Shown: positions 45,627 through 55,900 of the stretch, piece after piece | Layout: every line of letters starts with the position of its first letter | How positions within the stretch are numbered: the stretch's first letter is position 1 | Origin: Calothrix brevissima NIES-22 | GTDB lineage: Bacteria > Cyanobacteriota > Cyanobacteriia > Cyanobacteriales > Nostocaceae | NCBI RefSeq assembly: GCF_002367995.1 | Contig: NZ_AP018207.1 | Coordinates: forward strand, 8,223,366 to 8,287,365 | Length of the DNA stretch: 64,000 nt | Direction: 5' to 3' | Notes under the pieces: generated by a model | Database searches by the model: none | Told to the model about the DNA's origin: nothing | What the model saw: only the letters and a program-made list of their open reading frames with translations | Program-made: the position numbers and the translations under genes

Positions 45627-46379
45627 ATGCAATCATTAACTCTTAACCATCGATCAGTAGAATTTCCTAGCCAAGCACTTTTGCAAGTAGAAAACTTACG
45701 CAAAAGTTTTACTTTGCATCAGCAAGGAGGAATGCAACTTTCTGTTTTAGAAGGAGTTTCTTTGACAGTTAATGCGGGAGAATGTATCGCTCTTTCTGGA
45801 GCATCTGGTACTGGGAAATCTACATTTATGCGCTGTTTATATGCAAATTATCGCGTTGATAGTGGTTCAATTTGGGTGAAACATGAAGAATCATGGCTTG
45901 ATTTATGCCAACTCGCACCCCACGAAATTTTAGCAGTTCGCCAAAAAACTATGGGATATGTCAGCCAATTTTTAAGAGTAATTCCTAGAGTGCCAGCCTT
46001 AGATGTAGCTGCCGAACCACTATTAGAATTAGGCATAAATATAGATATTGCATATAACAAAGTTAAAGAATTATTTCGTCGCCTCAACCTTGCAGAAAGA
46101 TTATGGCAGCTTTCCCCTACAACTTTTTCTGGGGGAGAAAAACAACGGGTAAATATTGCCAGAGCATTAGTAGTTGATTATCCAATTTTACTACTAGATG
46201 AACCAACTTCAGCCCTAGATGCTAGTAATCGTCAGGTAGTGATTGAACTATTACAAGAACGGAAAAATCAAGGCTGTTCATTAATTGGAATTTTTCACGA
46301 TGAAGAAGTGCGATGTCTAGCGACAAGCCGTTCCACGTCTACGCAACTCTGCAACCGCGAATTAATTTTTAATAGTTAA
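45627..46379 (+). CDS. phnL: C-P lyase ATP-binding protein PhnL
   Basis: A 250-residue ABC ATPase with Walker A SGASGTGKST, the signature FSGGEKQRVNIARALV and Walker B LLLDEPTSALD. VSQFLRVIPRVPALDVAAEPLL is the PhnL mark; PhnL binds with PhnK to the C-P lyase core. An ATG at 45597 lies within repeat DNA and would add ten residues, so the ATG at 45627 (MQSLTLNHRS) is preferred. Confidence 0.9.
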   Translation: MQSLTLNHRSVEFPSQALLQVENLRKSFTLHQQGGMQLSVLEGVSLTVNAGECIALSGASGTGKSTFMRCLYANYRVDSGSIWVKHEESWLDLCQLAPHEILAVRQKTMGYVSQFLRVIPRVPALDVAAEPLLELGINIDIAYNKVKELFRRLNLAERLWQLSPTTFSGGEKQRVNIARALVVDYPILLLDEPTSALDASNRQVVIELLQERKNQGCSLIGIFHDEEVRCLATSRSTSTQLCNRELIFNS

Positions 46380-46414
46380 CGGTTGACGGTTGACGGTTGA
46401 CAGTTAACAGTTGA
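46375..46414. repeat. GTTGACG-family repeat after phnL
   Basis: Five units of TTGACGG/TTGACAG/TTAACAG begin at the phnL stop codon. Confidence 0.85.
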
Positions 46415-46448
46415 TTTCTTAACTATCCCAACAAAGCATTTACCATTC

Positions 46449-46562
46449 CCAGTCACCAGTCACCAGTCATCAGTCACTAGTCATCAGTCACCAGTCATCA
46501 GTCATCAGTCACCAGTCACCAGTCATCAGTCATCAGTCACCAGTCACCAGTCACCAGTCAAC
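46449..46562. repeat. Long CAGTCACCAGTCATCAG tandem repeat
   Basis: About sixteen 7-bp units of CAGTCAC/CAGTCAT without spacers fill the gap before the second phnM. This is the longest tandem repeat in the window. It is not a CRISPR, as there are no unique spacers. Confidence 0.9.
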
Positions 46563-46570
46563 AAATTATT

Positions 46571-47707
46571 ATGAACGAGCAGATTTACACTAACTATCGT
46601 CTGCAACTACCAAATCAAGAACTGCTGGGTACTTTAGTAGTCAGAGATGGATTGATTGCTGATATTCAACCAGGAGTTGTGAGTCAGGGACAAAATGGTG
46701 AGGGAGATTATCTTTTACCTGGATTGATTGAATTACACACCGACAATCTAGAACGCTGTATGTCTCCTCGTCCCGGTATTCGCTGGCCTTTAGAAGCCGC
46801 AGCAGTGTATCACGATCGCGATTTAGCCAGCGCTGGAGTTACAACAGTATGTGATGCGATCGCAATTGGTGATGTAGCAGCTGGTTCTCCGCGCTTAATT
46901 AACTATGCACCGATGATTGATGTTGTCTCCCAAGGACAAATAGCCGGACGCTTTTGTGTGGAACATCGCCTGCATTTACGCTGTGAATTAGCTTATGAAC
47001 AGGTCTATGAAATTACAGCACAATATATCAATCATCCTCTGTTATCCATGATTTCATTGATGGATCACACCCCTGGACAACGCCAGTTTATTCGGTTGGA
47101 TAAATTTAAAGAATATTACATGGGTAAACATGGTGTGACTGCTGATCAAATGGACGATTTTATTTTAATTCGTCAGCAAAAACAAGAAATATATGCACAA
47201 AAAAACCGTACAGCCTTAGTAGAACTTGCCAACACTCAAGGTATTTCCTTAGCGAGTCATGATGATGCTACTGTGGAACACGTTAAGGAAGCGGTACAAG
47301 ATGGTGCAGTATTAGCTGAGTTTCCCACTACCTTAGAAGCAGCTAAAGCAGCGCACAGTTTAGGATTACAAGTATTAATGGGTGCGCCTAATTTAGTGTT
47401 GGGTGGTTCTCATTCTGGTAATGTTTCTGCAATGGAATTGGTATTGCAAAATTTAGTGGATGTAATTTCTTCTGATTACGTTCCCCAAAGCTTATTACAA
47501 TCGATTTTTATGATTGCACAGAAAACAGAAAAGGCGATTTACGAAGCAATGAAATTATTTACCAGTAACCCAGCCAAAGCCATTAATGTATTTAGCGATC
47601 GCGGTAGTCTAGAAATCGGCAAAAGAGCCGATTTTATCACTGTTCATGATGATGGGATCGTACCTCGTTTAACTGCAACTATCTGCCAAGGCGATCGCGT
47701 GGCTTAA
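46571..47707 (+). CDS. phnM: PhnM amidohydrolase, copy 2 (classical type)
   Basis: The 378-residue protein has the classical PhnM signature LPGLIELHTDNLERCMSPRPG, then GVTTVCDAIAIGD, HRLHLRCEL, ISLASHDDATVEH and GAPNLVLGGSHSGN. It releases pyrophosphate from the 5-triphosphate of the phosphonate-ribose intermediate. It is separated from phnL by 190 bp of tandem repeats. The copy at 42029 is only distantly similar. No phnN or phnP is present in the window. Confidence 0.92.
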   Translation: MNEQIYTNYRLQLPNQELLGTLVVRDGLIADIQPGVVSQGQNGEGDYLLPGLIELHTDNLERCMSPRPGIRWPLEAAAVYHDRDLASAGVTTVCDAIAIGDVAAGSPRLINYAPMIDVVSQGQIAGRFCVEHRLHLRCELAYEQVYEITAQYINHPLLSMISLMDHTPGQRQFIRLDKFKEYYMGKHGVTADQMDDFILIRQQKQEIYAQKNRTALVELANTQGISLASHDDATVEHVKEAVQDGAVLAEFPTTLEAAKAAHSLGLQVLMGAPNLVLGGSHSGNVSAMELVLQNLVDVISSDYVPQSLLQSIFMIAQKTEKAIYEAMKLFTSNPAKAINVFSDRGSLEIGKRADFITVHDDGIVPRLTATICQGDRVA

Positions 47708-47871
47708 TTTATGCAAGTTAAAAAAATAGCATGACTGACTGCTATATTGCTCACAGTCACCAGTCATCAGTCAATGCTGTGGCTAGTTGGGCAACAGTAA
47801 AGATGTTAGGGATAGCGATCGCCACTTGTACGCGGGTGAACACACTTGCCGATATCCCACATTCCCAACTC

Positions 47872-47899
47872 AGGAGGTTAAGAAATGGTTGTTGAATAA
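47872..47899 (+). other. Leader micro-ORF with perfect Shine-Dalgarno
   Basis: AGGAGG at 47872-47877 and, after seven bases, the ATG at 47885 open a four-codon frame (M-V-V-E-stop) 62 bp before the DUF2252 gene. It may be a leader peptide or what remains of a longer gene; nothing else supports it. Confidence 0.3.
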
Positions 47900-47960
47900 T
47901 TGCCAGTTTATACAGTAATCTAACAAACATCAATTAATTTACCCTCCTGAGTAATTGAAT

Positions 47961-49334
47961 ATGTTAAAGCCTATATTGGGAATTTTTACCTCTGCAATCC
48001 TCACTTTCGGATTTGCGTCTTTGGCTACTGCGGCAACTCCCCGTCCTAGTTGGATAGAAAATGAAATTTATCAATACAATCATCCGTTTGCTGCTCAACT
48101 ACCTCAGGAATTAGCAACAAAAATGCAAAAAATGGCTGCTAGTCCGTTCGCCTTTTATCGGGGAACAGCTCACATCTTCTATCGTGATATGCAGACATTA
48201 CCAAATTCAGTATTTGTTAATTCTGCTACCACAGCCATCTGGTTAGAGGGAGATATGCATATGCAGAATCTTGGTGGGATGAGAGATAACAACGGCAATA
48301 ACGTATTTGATACCACCGATTTTGATGAAGGTTATCTTGGCCCTTACGTTTGGGATTTACGACGAATGGCAGTATCAATTCTTTTAGCAGCTAAAGAAAA
48401 TGGTCTCAGTTCCTCTGATGCTCAAGATGTTGTCCGCAATTTTCTAGATACTTATCTCAACAAAATGAGCGACTTCAAAGGTACAAATGATGAATTATCT
48501 TACCGTTTAGAAACTAGTAATACCAACGGTGTTGTCCAGGATATAATTCAAGCGGCTGCAAACAAAAGCCGTTCAAGCTTATTGAGCAAGTATACGTTGG
48601 TCAATAACAATGGCGATCGCGTCTTTCAAACAACTTCCGAACTGCAAACTCTATCTAGCAGTACTTACTCAAATATTGCTGCTGCAATGAGTAGTTATAT
48701 CGCTTCAATTCCTAGTAGTAAGCGCTACATCAATAGTTACTACAATCTCAAGGATATTCGCCTGAAATTAGGTTCTGGAACTGGTAGTCTGGGTAGATAT
48801 CGATATTTCTTGCTGATCGAAGGCCCCACTTCTGCAACCGACGACGATCGCATTTTAGAAATGAAGCAAGAAACTAGTAGCGCAGTTGCGATCGCAGCTC
48901 CTGGTTTATTGTTAAGTTCTGTATATAGCAACAATGAAGGCGCAAGAGTGACAATCGCAATGAAAGCTATGCTTGCTAACACCGACCCTTTAGTTGGCTA
49001 CACTACAGTCAACAATATACCCTTCATGCTGCATGAGAAATCCCCTTACCAAGAAGACTTTGATTACACCTTGCTCACAACCAAAACGAAATTTATGGAT
49101 GCGATGGGTTATGTAGGAAAAGTTGTAGCCAAAAATCATGCTATATCCGATCAAGATTATAATGCTGCGATTGTCCCTTACAGTGTAGATAAACAAGTAA
49201 CAGATATTGTGAGTGGTAATAAGGCCGCATTTAAGAATGAAATTGTTAACTTTGCCATAGACTATGCAACTCAAGTTGAGTACGACTATGCTAGTTTTGT
49301 TGATGCTTATAACCGAGGCGTGCCACTTTACTAA
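47961..49334 (+). CDS. Exported DUF2252 family protein
   Basis: The ATG at 47961 (MLKPILGIFTSAILTFGFA) opens a signal peptide ending near ATA-ATP; the TTG six bases upstream is less likely. DUF2252 motifs are SPFAFYRGTAHIFYRDM, IWLEGDMHMQNLGG, TDFDEGYLGPYVWDLRRMAVS, and LGRYRYFLLIEGP further on. The fold of this family resembles kinases, but its function is unknown. An exported copy is unusual against cytoplasmic homologues I know. It lies alone between the phosphonate genes and a tnpB element. Confidence 0.85.
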   Translation: MLKPILGIFTSAILTFGFASLATAATPRPSWIENEIYQYNHPFAAQLPQELATKMQKMAASPFAFYRGTAHIFYRDMQTLPNSVFVNSATTAIWLEGDMHMQNLGGMRDNNGNNVFDTTDFDEGYLGPYVWDLRRMAVSILLAAKENGLSSSDAQDVVRNFLDTYLNKMSDFKGTNDELSYRLETSNTNGVVQDIIQAAANKSRSSLLSKYTLVNNNGDRVFQTTSELQTLSSSTYSNIAAAMSSYIASIPSSKRYINSYYNLKDIRLKLGSGTGSLGRYRYFLLIEGPTSATDDDRILEMKQETSSAVAIAAPGLLLSSVYSNNEGARVTIAMKAMLANTDPLVGYTTVNNIPFMLHEKSPYQEDFDYTLLTTKTKFMDAMGYVGKVVAKNHAISDQDYNAAIVPYSVDKQVTDIVSGNKAAFKNEIVNFAIDYATQVEYDYASFVDAYNRGVPLY

Positions 49335-49404
49335 AAATTAAAAACATGCGCCGATGTTAGTAGGACTCATTTACTGATTGATTAACTTGTACATTATTAA
49401 TAAT

Positions 49405-50860
49405 AAACATCTATTGACCTCCTCTCCCGCTAATTGCAAGCAATGTAGCGGGAGATTCCAACATTACTGTTGAATTTTCCTCTTTCTTTGAGATGATTTA
49501 CTCTTAGAAGTTGCCTTCTTTAAGCAGGGATCAGACTCTCCAGAGGCGTATTGAATTTCCGACAGCCCATCGGTATTTTTAATCAGTTCTAATCCTCGAT
49601 TAAGAATATTTTTAGCAGCATTGATGTCTCGGCATTCGTGATGTGAACAAACAGGACAAATATGTGTCCTTGTACTTAATGTTTTATGCACCGGATACCC
49701 ACAATTACTGCAATCAACAGTTGTATTGTGCGGAAATACAGCTACCACAATTCGCCCATACACCTTGCCGAAATATTCCAACCAATTGGTAAAGATTGAC
49801 CAACTTGCATCTGAAATACTCTTCGCAAGATGGTGATTTTTCACCATGTTTCGCACCTTCAAGTCTTCATACGCCACGATGTCTGCCGACTTCACTACGC
49901 ATTGAGCCAATTTCACTGCCCAATCTTTACGTTGGCGTGTAACTTTGAGATGCTTTCTTCCTAGTCTAATTCGTGCCTTGGCACGATTTTTAGACTCTTT
50001 AGCACAACGAGACAATCTTCGTTGTGCCTTTTTTAATGATTTTTCAGATTTTCTCAGGTATCGAGGATTGTCAACCTTTTTGCCGTCAGAATCAGTGAGG
50101 AAATGGGTAAGTCCTAAATCAATCCCCAAGGTTTTCCCCGTGGGTTCTAATTGCTCCTTCCTGTCATGGTCAATACAAAATTGAATATATATACCATCCA
50201 CACGACGAACAATTCTTACCCGTTTTATCTGATTTATTTGATAGAAATTAAGATCACGAGTACCCATTAATTTCATTGTTCCTACACAAAATTTATCTGT
50301 GAATGTTATGAATTGACGACACTCTGAAAGTACCCAACCACTTTGCTTGTATTCAACAGATAATCTAGTTTGAAATATCCGAAACTTTGGGAATCCTTTC
50401 TTGCCCGGAATCTTTTTCTTACAATTATCAAAAAATCTTAAAATTGCTACCCACACTCGTTCTGCCATTGCCTGTCTTGCTGTTGAGTTCAACTTTGACA
50501 CCCAAGGAAAGTCAGGATTGTCTGACAAAACTTTCGTGTATTTGTTTAAATCGAATCCAGTTTTTGCATGACCATCTAACCAATAGCGCAAGCAAGAATT
50601 ACGCACAAAAAGAGCAGTTCTCAAGACTTCATTTATCTTGAGTAACTGCTCTTTTGTTGTTTCCGCTTTTGCTTCGTAGACTATCATGTTTTTACTTAAT
50701 TTTTATCAAGAATAATACCAAATACCTGTCAAAAACTCAACTACCCTTCTAGACTAATTTCATTGCACGAAATATCGTCTAAAAGGGTGTTTCGTTTTTG
50801 ATCGCTATTCATCTCCCGCTAACCTTACGGTGTAGCGGGAGTCTTCTAGCTTAGACTAGA
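49405..50860 (-). mobile_element. IS200/IS605-type element carrying only tnpB
   Basis: The ends are marked by two similar hairpins, CTCCCGCTA...TAGCGGGAG at 49424-49454 and 50813-50841, the subterminal structures of this family. No tnpA is present, so it is a stand-alone (IS1341-like) element. Exact ends cannot be fixed by eye. A guide RNA would be expected to overlap the 3' end of tnpB and read out past 49424 toward lower coordinates. Confidence 0.7.
49464..50687 (-). CDS. tnpB: TnpB RNA-guided nuclease (OrfB family transposase)
   Basis: The 407-residue protein has a complete RuvC triad: Asp in TLGIDLGLTHF, Glu in IVAYEDLKVRN, and Asp in CRDINAAKNIL. The zinc ribbon DCSNCG...HICPVC lies between the last two. 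It should therefore be an active RNA-guided nuclease, the ancestor of Cas12. The Arg/Lys-rich C-tail (SKSKSSQRKRKIQQ) is common. It is bounded by paired hairpins. Confidence 0.92.
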   Translation of the reverse strand: MIVYEAKAETTKEQLLKINEVLRTALFVRNSCLRYWLDGHAKTGFDLNKYTKVLSDNPDFPWVSKLNSTARQAMAERVWVAILRFFDNCKKKIPGKKGFPKFRIFQTRLSVEYKQSGWVLSECRQFITFTDKFCVGTMKLMGTRDLNFYQINQIKRVRIVRRVDGIYIQFCIDHDRKEQLEPTGKTLGIDLGLTHFLTDSDGKKVDNPRYLRKSEKSLKKAQRRLSRCAKESKNRAKARIRLGRKHLKVTRQRKDWAVKLAQCVVKSADIVAYEDLKVRNMVKNHHLAKSISDASWSIFTNWLEYFGKVYGRIVVAVFPHNTTVDCSNCGYPVHKTLSTRTHICPVCSHHECRDINAAKNILNRGLELIKNTDGLSEIQYASGESDPCLKKATSKSKSSQRKRKIQQ

Positions 50861-50941
50861 TAAACTTAGATGTATTAACAAAGCCTCTTATTGTACTAAA
50901 AGTTACACTAATTTGACAATTGATACATGAAATTTACTAGA

Positions 50942-50971
50942 CCTAACCTATTCATAACCTATCTTTTATTA
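50942..50971 (+). promoter_or_regulatory. Pho-box-like array upstream of the metallophosphatase gene
   Basis: CCTAACCT, ATT, CATAACCT, ATC, TTTTATTA form 8-bp units at 11-bp steps. The first two fit the cyanobacterial Pho box (PyTTAAPyPyT-like, 3-bp spacers) bound by SphR/PhoB. The array ends 95 bp before the ATG at 51067. Confidence 0.55.
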
Positions 50972-51066
50972 AAAATCCGGTAATCTAAAATTCCTGACTC
51001 AAATGCTATGGGCAAAAACTAATTGCCTAAAATGCATCTGCGGATTCAAAAACAGTTGAGGGGATT

Positions 51067-52188
51067 ATGAAAAAGCTTGGCTACTCAATACTTCAAAGTA
51101 TCGTTACTAAAGGGTTACTGCGGAATATTTGTTTACTAAGTTTGACTTTACCTTTCCTTGCATCTGCTACGAGTTTAGTAGCTGCTGGAGAGAATGAAAA
51201 TGAAAATAGGAATGCGCCCTATGCAATCGGACTCTGGGGCGATCTACCCTACTCGGAAGTGCAGGAGGTTGGCGTAACCAGACTAATCGAAGATATGAAT
51301 TCGCAAAGACTTAGTTTTACCGTTCATGATGGCGATCTCAAAGCTGGTTCTAACAGCCTTTGCGATAATGCTCTGTATGCCAAAGCTCTTAACTACTTCA
51401 ATTCTCTAGAAGCACCAGCAGCTTTTACACCAGGTGATAACGATTGGACTGATTGCGATCGCCCTTCCAATGGTGCATACAACTCTCTCGAACGCCTTGA
51501 TTATGAGCGTATTTTATTCTTCAGCAAAAATTTTTCTCTAGGACAGCGTCGGCTAGTTCAAGAAGTTCAGAGAGAGCCTCTATGTCTTGGTTTCAAAGGT
51601 GCAATGCCCTGTTTAGAGAACCGACGTTGGACTGTTGGTAGAGTTACCTATGTAACACTTAACGTTCAAGGTTCGTGCAATAACTTGTGTGATACCGCGC
51701 CCGATCCAGAAGAGTACAAAGCGCGAAATGCGGCCAATATTGCATGGCTGAAAGAGACATTTAGAGTGGCAAAAGAACGTGACTCGGCAGCAATCATGTT
51801 GATTTCTCAAGCAGATCCAGGTTGGGATAAGAGCGATCCAACTAGAGCACCTTTGCGCGATCCCAAGACACTTGTGCAAACCGATGGACAGCCTGATGGT
51901 TTTAAGGACTTTTTATTAGCGTTACGCGATGAGGTAGTTGCGTTCCGTAAGCCAGTTGCTTATGTTCATGGTGACTCGCATTATTACCGAGTTGATAAGC
52001 CATTTCTAGATGATCAAGGTAGAAGGTTAGAAAACTTCACTCGTGTCGAGACATTTGGTGACAATCAGACTAACGGCACCAATGATGTACATTGGATAAA
52101 AGTTACCGTTGATCCTCGTAGTCGAGAGGTATTTTCTTATCAGCCACAGATTGTTCCCAGCAATCGAGTAGCGGTTCCAGCGCCTTAA
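51067..52188 (+). CDS. Exported metallophosphatase-like protein (373 aa)
   Basis: A signal peptide (GLLRNICLLSLTLPFLASATS) leads to a calcineurin-like metallophosphoesterase pattern. GLWGDLPYS, FTVHDGDLKAG, FTPGDNDWTDC (GDND in place of GNHD) and YVHGDSHYYR (GDSH in place of GHxH) stand in the order of the metal-binding motifs. Substitutions in the third and last motifs are notable and may alter the metal or substrate. A Pho-box-like array upstream suggests induction on phosphate starvation. It precedes the giant phosphatase gene by about 800 bp on the same strand. Confidence 0.8.
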   Translation: MKKLGYSILQSIVTKGLLRNICLLSLTLPFLASATSLVAAGENENENRNAPYAIGLWGDLPYSEVQEVGVTRLIEDMNSQRLSFTVHDGDLKAGSNSLCDNALYAKALNYFNSLEAPAAFTPGDNDWTDCDRPSNGAYNSLERLDYERILFFSKNFSLGQRRLVQEVQREPLCLGFKGAMPCLENRRWTVGRVTYVTLNVQGSCNNLCDTAPDPEEYKARNAANIAWLKETFRVAKERDSAAIMLISQADPGWDKSDPTRAPLRDPKTLVQTDGQPDGFKDFLLALRDEVVAFRKPVAYVHGDSHYYRVDKPFLDDQGRRLENFTRVETFGDNQTNGTNDVHWIKVTVDPRSREVFSYQPQIVPSNRVAVPAP

Positions 52189-52375
52189 TAAAGTTAGTTT
52201 GAAAGTAACTAAGATAATTCCTGCTACCGGAGGATCGCCATCATAGTTATATGGGTGCAAAAACTCATCTGTTCCTATCTTTATTTGCTCTAATTCAGCA
52301 ATAAATATCTCTGTCTAATGAGTAGAGGATAGATGTAGGTAAAATGCGTACCAATCATCAAATCTACAAAGCATA

Positions 52376-52399
52376 AGGATAGGTTGATTAACCTATCCT
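52376..52399. terminator. Hairpin after the metallophosphatase gene
   Basis: AGGATAGGTT, a GATT loop and AACCTATCCT form a perfect 10-bp stem about 190 bp after the stop. There is no clear U-tract, so the terminator role is tentative. Confidence 0.4.
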
Positions 52400-52711
52400 C
52401 GAGCCAAAATGATAATATTTTTTGAACAGCATTTTACCGCACTCATATATAAAAATATTCAATAATATAAGAAGGTAAAGTGACTTGATTAGGCAGCAAA
52501 TAAGCTATTCTGCTTTTAAGTTGCACAGATCATCATGAAAGCTGTTAACTGTCAACAGTTAATACCGATTTTTTATGAGGCTGCATAGAATTCGATCCCC
52601 CCTATGCCCCCTTAAAAAAGCTATGCATTACCCACATCTTTCTTTACAATCTTAAAACCCTTGTTAATGGACAAATGCTGTAGTTGCTTCTTCAGAAATC
52701 CCAATATTTTT

Positions 52712-52741
52712 TTTAACCGTTTGCTAGCTATTTCTTAACTT
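52712..52741 (+). promoter_or_regulatory. Pho-box-like array upstream of the giant phosphatase gene
   Basis: TTTAACCG, TTT, GCTAGCTA, TTT, CTTAACTT are 8-bp units at 11-bp steps. The first and third fit the Pho box and the middle one is degenerate. It ends 242 bp before the ATG. The rest of the 52,189-52,983 gap holds a hairpin and repeat fragments but no gene. Confidence 0.45.
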
Positions 52742-52983
52742 TACCAAGATAACTTGATAAATTGAAACAATATAATAAATTTTGCTGAATATAACTAAGT
52801 ATTCTGCTTTGTACTTTTGCTTCTCAGCATAAGGCTAATTCTTACTAAAACTCAAATATTGGAGTAACACGATTAGATATGTTTTCCTAAAAAACTTAAA
52901 TTTTTTAAACATACATATTTATAAATTCTTGACTGAAATGATGGCTTTTAGCCTCTAAAACTAAATCTACTGCAAAGTTTCCT

Positions 52984-55900
52984 ATGACATCTTCTAACAT
53001 CATCCGCTTTTCTCAATTTAATGCTTCCCTAAACCGTAATACTGATGGTCAGTTAATTACTGATTTATCTACACCTAATAATACTCAAGCGAAAGCAGTT
53101 GCAGAAATTATCCAGCGCAACAATCCTGATATATTATTAGTCAACGAGTTCGATTACGTCCAAGGAAATCCTCAACAGGCTGTGCAATTATTCCAGCAAA
53201 ATTATCTTGCCGTGAGCCAAAATGGTGCAAATACTGTTAATTATCCCTACTTTTATATTGCTCCTAGTAATACAGGAATTGCTTCGGGGTTCGATTTAAA
53301 TAATGACGGTAAAGTTGTCACTACCCCAGGCGCATCTGGATACGGCGATGATGCTTTGGGATTTGGTAATTTTCCTGGTCAGTTTGGGATGTTGTTACTT
53401 TCTAAATATCCTATTGATACTGCTAATATTCGCACCTTCCAAAATTTCCTGTGGAAGGATATGCCAGATTCTTTACTTTCTACAATTTCAATTCCTAATT
53501 CTAATACTTCTTGGTATTCTTCAGAAGAACAAAACGCCTTACGCCTTTCTTCTAAAAGTCATTGGGATGTCCCGATTAAAATTAACGGTGAGACAATTCA
53601 TGTTCTCGTGAGTCATCCCACACCACCCACCTTTGACGGAAGCGAAGACCGCAACGGTAAGCGCAATCATGATGAAATTCGCTTTTGGGCAGATTATATC
53701 ACTCCTGGTAAAGGCGATTACATCTATGATGATGGTGGTAAAAAAGGCGGGATTGCTGCTGGTTCTAGCTTTGTGATTATGGGTGACCAAAATGCTGACC
53801 CTGTAGACGGTGATAGTTACGACAATGCTATTCGCCAATTATTACAGAATCCTGGGATCAATACTAATGTCATTCCTAGCAGTCTGGGCGCAGCACAACA
53901 AGCGACTTTACAGGGTGGTGCAAACTTAAATCAAAAAGGTAATGCAAGTTTTGATACCGCAGACTTTGCTGATACTGCACCCGGTAATCTGCGGACTGAC
54001 TATGTATTACCTTCGGCTGATTTGACTGTTAGCAATTCCGCAGTGTTTTGGCCTGTAAATACTGACCCAAATTTTCCTTTGGTAGGTGCTTTTCCCTTCC
54101 CCAGTTCCGACCATCGTTTAGTATATGCAGATGTGGAAGTGGGTGCAACTACACCAGGAAAAACGATTCCTGAAGTGGAATTTTTGGGAGAAACTACATT
54201 TCCAACAGGCTTTATTCCCTCAGGGGAAGCGGGAACAGTCAATGGTGCATCAGCAGTCTTGGGTGGCTTATCTGGTGTCGCCTATGATGCGGCTAAAAAC
54301 CAGTTCTATGCGATTTCTGACGATCGCTCTCAATTTGCACCCGCCCGGTTTTATACTTTTACTACCGACCCTGCAAAAATTTCCACAACTGGGGCGACTT
54401 TTACTAATGTTACACCCCTCAAAGATGCTAACGGTAATTTCTTCCCTATTAATAGTCTCGACCCTGAAGGGATTGCGTTAACTAACAATGGTACAGTTTT
54501 CATATCCTCAGAGGGTGAGGTGAATCCTGGTGCGGGTAGGGTGACTAATCCCTTTATTAAAGAATTTTCCCTCGCTACTGGGCAAGAAGTTCGCAGTTTA
54601 CCTGTTCCCAAAAAGTTTTTACCAGTGGTTCAGGATACAAACGCTAATGGGGTTGTCGATGCTGGCGATACCCAAACCGCAGGGGTATATAATAATTTGG
54701 CGTTTGAAAGTCTGACAATTACACCTGACCAAAAAACCTTATTTACCGCTACAGAAAACGCTTTATTTCAAGATGGGTCAAGGGTGACGACTACAACCGG
54801 TAGCCGATCGCGGATTTTGCAATACAATTTGGTAACGGGACAGCCTGAAAAAGAATATCTTTATATTACAGATGCATCTGTCACCCCCAACCCAACAACA
54901 GCTTTTAGTGATAACGGTTTGGTGGATTTATTAGCGATTGATAATCGGGGGACATTACTAGCTGTAGAACGTTCTTTTGCGCAGGGTGTCGGGAATACGA
55001 TTAAAATTTACGAAATTACTCTGCAAGGTGCAACTGATATTAGCAGTATCGACTCACTCAAAGATTTGAGCGAAACTCAATTAGCGGCTATTCAACCAGC
55101 GCAAAAACGGCTAGTCTTGAATTTAAATGACCTAGATTTGCCGAATGGTACAGATAATATCGAGGGTATAGCTTTCGGTGCGAAATTAGCGGATGGTCGT
55201 CAATCTATCGTTTTGGTGAGTGATAATAACTTTAATCCAGCCCAATTTACGCAAATTTTGACTTTAGATGCAGATTTAGTCCCTACCGCCGCGCCAAGAG
55301 TCGAAACTCGTCCCGATTTATTTGACGATGACACATTACCAACAGACCAGCGTGCGGATGCTGATGACCCTGCTATCTATATTAATGCCAACAATGCGGC
55401 TGATAGTCTAGTTCTCACTTCAGTGAAAAATGCCGGACTGCGGGTGTATGATTTGTCTGGTAATCTATTGCAGGAAGTGAATCCGGGTGGTATTCGCTAC
55501 AACAACATTGATTTGCAATATGGTTTTGAATTAGGCGGGGAAAAAATAGATATTGCCGTCGCGAGCGATCGCGGTAACGATAAACTAGCAATATTCAAGA
55601 TAAATCCCAATCCCACCACCCCCGGTAAGTACCTGGAAAATATCACTGATAGCAGTATTGGAACAATTTTCCAAGCACCACCCTTTCTTGCGCCTTATTC
55701 CTCATCTTCTCGCAGTTCCTACGGTTTAGCTTTATATCGCAGTCCCATTACCAATGATTACTACGTCTTTACCAGTCGTCGTCAAACTGGAGATATCGCC
55801 CAGTTCAAACTAATTGACAAAGGTAATGGTAAAATTGGCGCGGAACGAGTACGAGAGTTTACTATTCCTTCACCCTCCGATTCTGAACGTTCAGCACAGA

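Noticed and set aside
46449-46562. CRISPR-like array
   Set aside because: Units are 7 bp, directly adjacent and without spacers; this is a short tandem repeat.
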